Of a stretch of DNA of 64,000 nucleotides, positions 63,075-64,000 are shown in pieces. The stretch's first letter is position 1; each line of letters starts with the position of its first letter. Source of the stretch: Selenomonadaceae bacterium (GTDB lineage: Bacteria; Bacillota; Negativicutes; Selenomonadales; Selenomonadaceae); assembly GCA_029338835.1 (NCBI GenBank), contig JAQYBD010000012.1, positions 57,754 through 121,753 of the forward strand. The letters are read 5' to 3'. Position numbers and translations under genes: made by a program. The notes under the pieces are model-generated. The model did not search any database. It was not told the DNA's origin and was given only the letters and a program-made list of their open reading frames with translations.

Positions 63075-64000
63075 TGAAACAGATATCCGTTCATATCCGA
63101 ACACTGGCACCGGTTGTGCTCTCTGCTATGAGCAATGCGACCGTCATGACGGAGTCTCACTCGTATTTCAGTGGCTCCATCGTCCGCGGTATTGTGGCAA
63201 GCCGTTACATCAAGGCACGCGGACTTGGCGAGCATGCTGAGGAGGATGAGGAGTTCTTATCGCTCTTCTTCCGTCAGCTGCGTTTTGTCGCGGCCTATCC
63301 GACAGCAGAGGACGGCACGCGGTCATTTGCACTGCCTTTGTCTCTGCAGAAGAAAAAAGATGGCAGCGAGGTCCTGGACCTTATGAGTCAGGATGGTAAG
63401 GCGGGATATAAATCCTTCAAAGGTTTTGCTGTCGAGGGAAAAGACGGCATCCGGCCCGTCACGGTCCGCAAGACCATCAATCTGCACATGAGCCGCAGTG
63501 ATGTTCAGAATAAGGATGGCAAAGAGCGCCTGGCAGGTCGTTCGATGGCTGGTGGCATCTATAACTATGAAGCCATCGACGCGGGACAGGATTTCAAGGG
63601 TGCCATCTATGGAGCGGAGAAAGAGCTGAGTGCCCTTCTCGAGGGGCTTGATGGCAGCACCTGGCAGTGCCATGCAGGCCGCTCGCGCTTCACACAGTAC
63701 GGCAGGTGCCGCATTGAGCTCGGCCACGTTGAGGATGTTCCAGAAGAAGCGATTGAGCCGCAAGATGACGCCATATTGGTGCGCTTCGATACATCGTATC
63801 TGCCGGAAAATCCGTATGCGTCACCTTTGCAGAACATCCAGGAGAGCCTTTCTGCGGGCATGAAAGACATGGCCCTGCACATGCAGGACGAGAATTTCGA
63901 TGCCATGCAGTTCTCGGTTGTCGACGCGCCGCAGCGTTTCTTTGCGAAGGAGGAAGCTGTTGAGAACTTTGTCGGTGTCTGGGGCATGAAAAGGCCGCGT
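63074..64000 (+). CDS. csx10: Csx10-like RAMP protein, cut by the window edge
   Basis: The first 309 residues of a RAMP protein. The opening ISVHIRTLAPVVLSAMSNAT and SHSYFSGSIVRGIVASRYIKAR match Csx10, the large Cas5-like subunit that defines type III-D complexes and binds the crRNA 5' tag. Csx10 is usually 400-500 residues, so about a third is outside. TGATG overlap with the preceding gene indicates coupled translation. Further RAMP genes, csx19 and perhaps cas6 are expected beyond the right edge. Confidence 0.78.
   Translation, partial: MKQISVHIRTLAPVVLSAMSNATVMTESHSYFSGSIVRGIVASRYIKARGLGEHAEEDEEFLSLFFRQLRFVAAYPTAEDGTRSFALPLSLQKKKDGSEVLDLMSQDGKAGYKSFKGFAVEGKDGIRPVTVRKTINLHMSRSDVQNKDGKERLAGRSMAGGIYNYEAIDAGQDFKGAIYGAEKELSALLEGLDGSTWQCHAGRSRFTQYGRCRIELGHVEDVPEEAIEPQDDAILVRFDTSYLPENPYASPLQNIQESLSAGMKDMALHMQDENFDAMQFSVVDAPQRFFAKEEAVENFVGVWGMKRPR

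Overview
The window looks like a chromosomal segment of a diderm Firmicute of the Negativicutes, most likely Selenomonas/Mitsuokella-like. This is an inference from the moderately high GC, strong AGGAGG ribosome binding sites with frequent TTG/GTG starts, Firmicutes-type gene neighbourhoods (tig-clpP-clpX-lon-engB, GerMN and AMIN-amidase genes) and a TRAP/split-transketolase operon. No rRNA is present; one tRNA-Ala(GGC) is seen.

Region 1 (1-33 kb) is ordinary core genome, nearly all on the + strand. It holds a ZIP metal transporter cut by the left edge, an EamA half-transporter, an M16C metallopeptidase, dapA, sdaAB/sdaAA and a GT51 transglycosylase on the - strand. The full arginine pathway follows in two blocks (argC-J-B-D and argF-G-H), each with a strong promoter and an AT-rich palindrome resembling ARG boxes. 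Next come a cell-envelope cluster (MBL lipoprotein, DUF3006, amidase, GerMN lipoprotein), the proteostasis genes tig-clpP-clpX-lon-engB, siroheme decarboxylase-like ahbAB, an aminotransferase and redox genes.

Region 2 (33-46 kb) holds an orphan Flp-type pilin, a TPP riboswitch with terminator in front of thiC, a universal stress protein, a tandem DUF2292 protein, an AI-2E exporter and tRNA-Ala. A catabolic operon follows: FadR-type regulator, TRAP transporter DctPQM, two-subunit transketolase and SDR dehydrogenase. A 15-bp sequence is shared in inverted orientation by the regulator and TRAP promoters, and a partial copy lies before the SDR gene. A possible structured RNA lies at 44.4-44.65 kb, followed by a TPR-containing secreted protein and a HIRAN protein.

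Region 3 (46-64 kb) is an accessory defence island. It carries a zinc-ribbon membrane protein, two paralogous proteins of unknown function behind an attenuator-like hairpin, two WYL-domain regulators, and a + strand operon of four large genes: CARF-HEPN (TM1812/Csx1-like), TPR plus cold-shock domain, a second CARF-HEPN, and an apparent DUF3800 (RNase H-like) domain fused to helical repeats. Then come a CRISPR array of 11 repeats and 10 spacers with its own leader promoter, and a type III-D-like interference operon: a small Csx15/16/20-like protein, an HD-less Cas10 with intact GGDD, a RAMP protein and Csx10 cut by the right edge. No cas1, cas2 or cas6 is seen.

The most notable signal is an identical 17-nt element (TCACAGTTTTTTTGACA) placed exactly 22 bp before a -10 box in front of three separate transcription units: the zinc-ribbon gene, the CARF-HEPN operon and the cas10 operon. 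A 22-bp gap is too long for a normal -35/-10 pair, so I infer a dedicated activator, most simply the WYL pair encoded in the middle, that switches on the cyclic-oligonucleotide producer, its effectors and the zinc-ribbon protein together. The module CARF-HEPN / TPR-CSD / CARF-HEPN / DUF3800-TPR with this shared control is the best candidate in the window for an undescribed system.
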